Origin: Arcobacter acticola
GTDB taxonomy: Bacteria; Campylobacterota; Campylobacteria; Campylobacterales; Arcobacteraceae
Direction of reading: 5' to 3'
NCBI RefSeq assembly: GCF_013177675.1
Contig: NZ_CP042652.1
Coordinates: 1,426,001 to 1,490,000, forward strand
Length of the DNA stretch: 64,000 nt
Both the position numbers and the translations under genes were made by a program. Numbering within the stretch: the stretch's first letter is position 1; each line of letters starts with the position of its first letter. A model generated the notes under the pieces. That model saw nothing but the letters and a program-made list of their open reading frames with translations. It was not told the DNA's origin and did not search any database. Shown piece by piece: positions 63,935 through 64,000 of the stretch.

Positions 63935-64000
63935 ATGATGGGTGTATTAGTATCTTCATTTTTAATGATATTTATAGTTTTTACTTTTATTTTATATATT
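63935..64000 (+). CDS. Start of a membrane protein cut by the window edge
   Basis: ATG at 63935 (six bases after AAAGGGG, one base after lpxK) opens a 22-codon hydrophobic stretch MMGVLVSSFLMIFIVFTF, a membrane helix or signal anchor. Another ATG at 63938 is possible. The rest lies outside. Confidence 0.6.
   Translation, partial: MMGVLVSSFLMIFIVFTFILYI

Noticed and set aside
1-64000. tRNA, rRNA, tmRNA or SRP RNA genes
   Set aside because: No TpsiC-arm-like GGTTCGAATCC sequences or other RNA-gene signatures were noticed on either strand, but a covariance-model scan was not possible here.

Overview
The window looks like chromosomal DNA of an Arcobacter-like member of the Campylobacterota. The basis is strongly AT-rich sequence, dense short-spaced operons, several sensor kinases with an AHQWRQPL H-box, a fused CcsBA cytochrome c maturation protein, a dimeric (MazG-like) dUTPase, a short ComEC without a metallo-beta-lactamase domain, and frequent TTG starts. 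The species assignment is inference. I saw no rRNA, tRNA, CRISPR array or prophage. No gene-free stretch exceeds about 210 bases.

Layout. 1-8 kb: end of an unknown gene, PepD-type dipeptidase, a two-component pair whose kinase carries two periplasmic binding-protein domains, and ccsBA. 8-14 kb: cmoB, an operon of metallo-hydrolase plus two GGDEF proteins, a DUF455 ferritin-like protein, a formate dehydrogenase cytochrome b subunit. 14-24 kb: orphan trpB, a giant sensor kinase with three binding-protein domains, dnaJ, recR, a PAS kinase, and a dUTPase with an N-terminal HTH-like extension. 24-32 kb: gamma-carbonic anhydrase, then the accessory locus of most interest: an operon of M20 peptidase, ATP-grasp ligase, ATP-grasp ligase with ComEA-like helix-hairpin-helix tail, and M14 zinc carboxypeptidase. 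Its first gene is split by an ISAs1-type insertion sequence with a 10-bp target duplication, and 17-bp direct repeats lie just upstream of its promoter. 32-43 kb: argG; an S4 protein-trpD-tsaE-lptB operon; a c-di-GMP phosphodiesterase/cyclase pair; kdsB; polA; an orphan response regulator. 43-55 kb: two small genes, lgt, an Fe-S oxidoreductase subunit, a lipoprotein, an operon of rraA-like, gamma-glutamylcyclotransferase-like, membrane TPR-like protein and ovoA (ovothiol synthesis), a PhoD-like phosphatase and comEC. 55-64 kb: SHOCT protein, exonuclease, queA, tatC, tatB, then a TerB/J-domain membrane protein, two BFD-like Fe-S proteins, nadE, a DegT-type aminotransferase, lpxK and the start of a further gene.

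Themes. Nucleotide second-messenger signalling is prominent: four GGDEF/EAL proteins, two of them translationally overlapping with opposite predicted activities, and two in tandem with complementary loss of the active-site and inhibitory-site motifs. Three sensor kinases and two DNA-binding response regulators accompany them. Envelope functions (lgt, lptB, lpxK, kdsB, tatBC, ccsBA) and translation/tRNA functions (cmoB, queA, tsaE) are scattered as is usual in this group. Several genes (cmoB, recR, the S4 gene, comEC) have a perfect TATAAT 6-7 bases before the start codon, which predicts leaderless mRNAs.

The best candidate for an undescribed system is the M20/ATP-grasp/ATP-grasp-HhH/M14 cassette, which looks like a ligase-plus-peptidase peptide-conjugation module. 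Its function cannot be read from the sequence.
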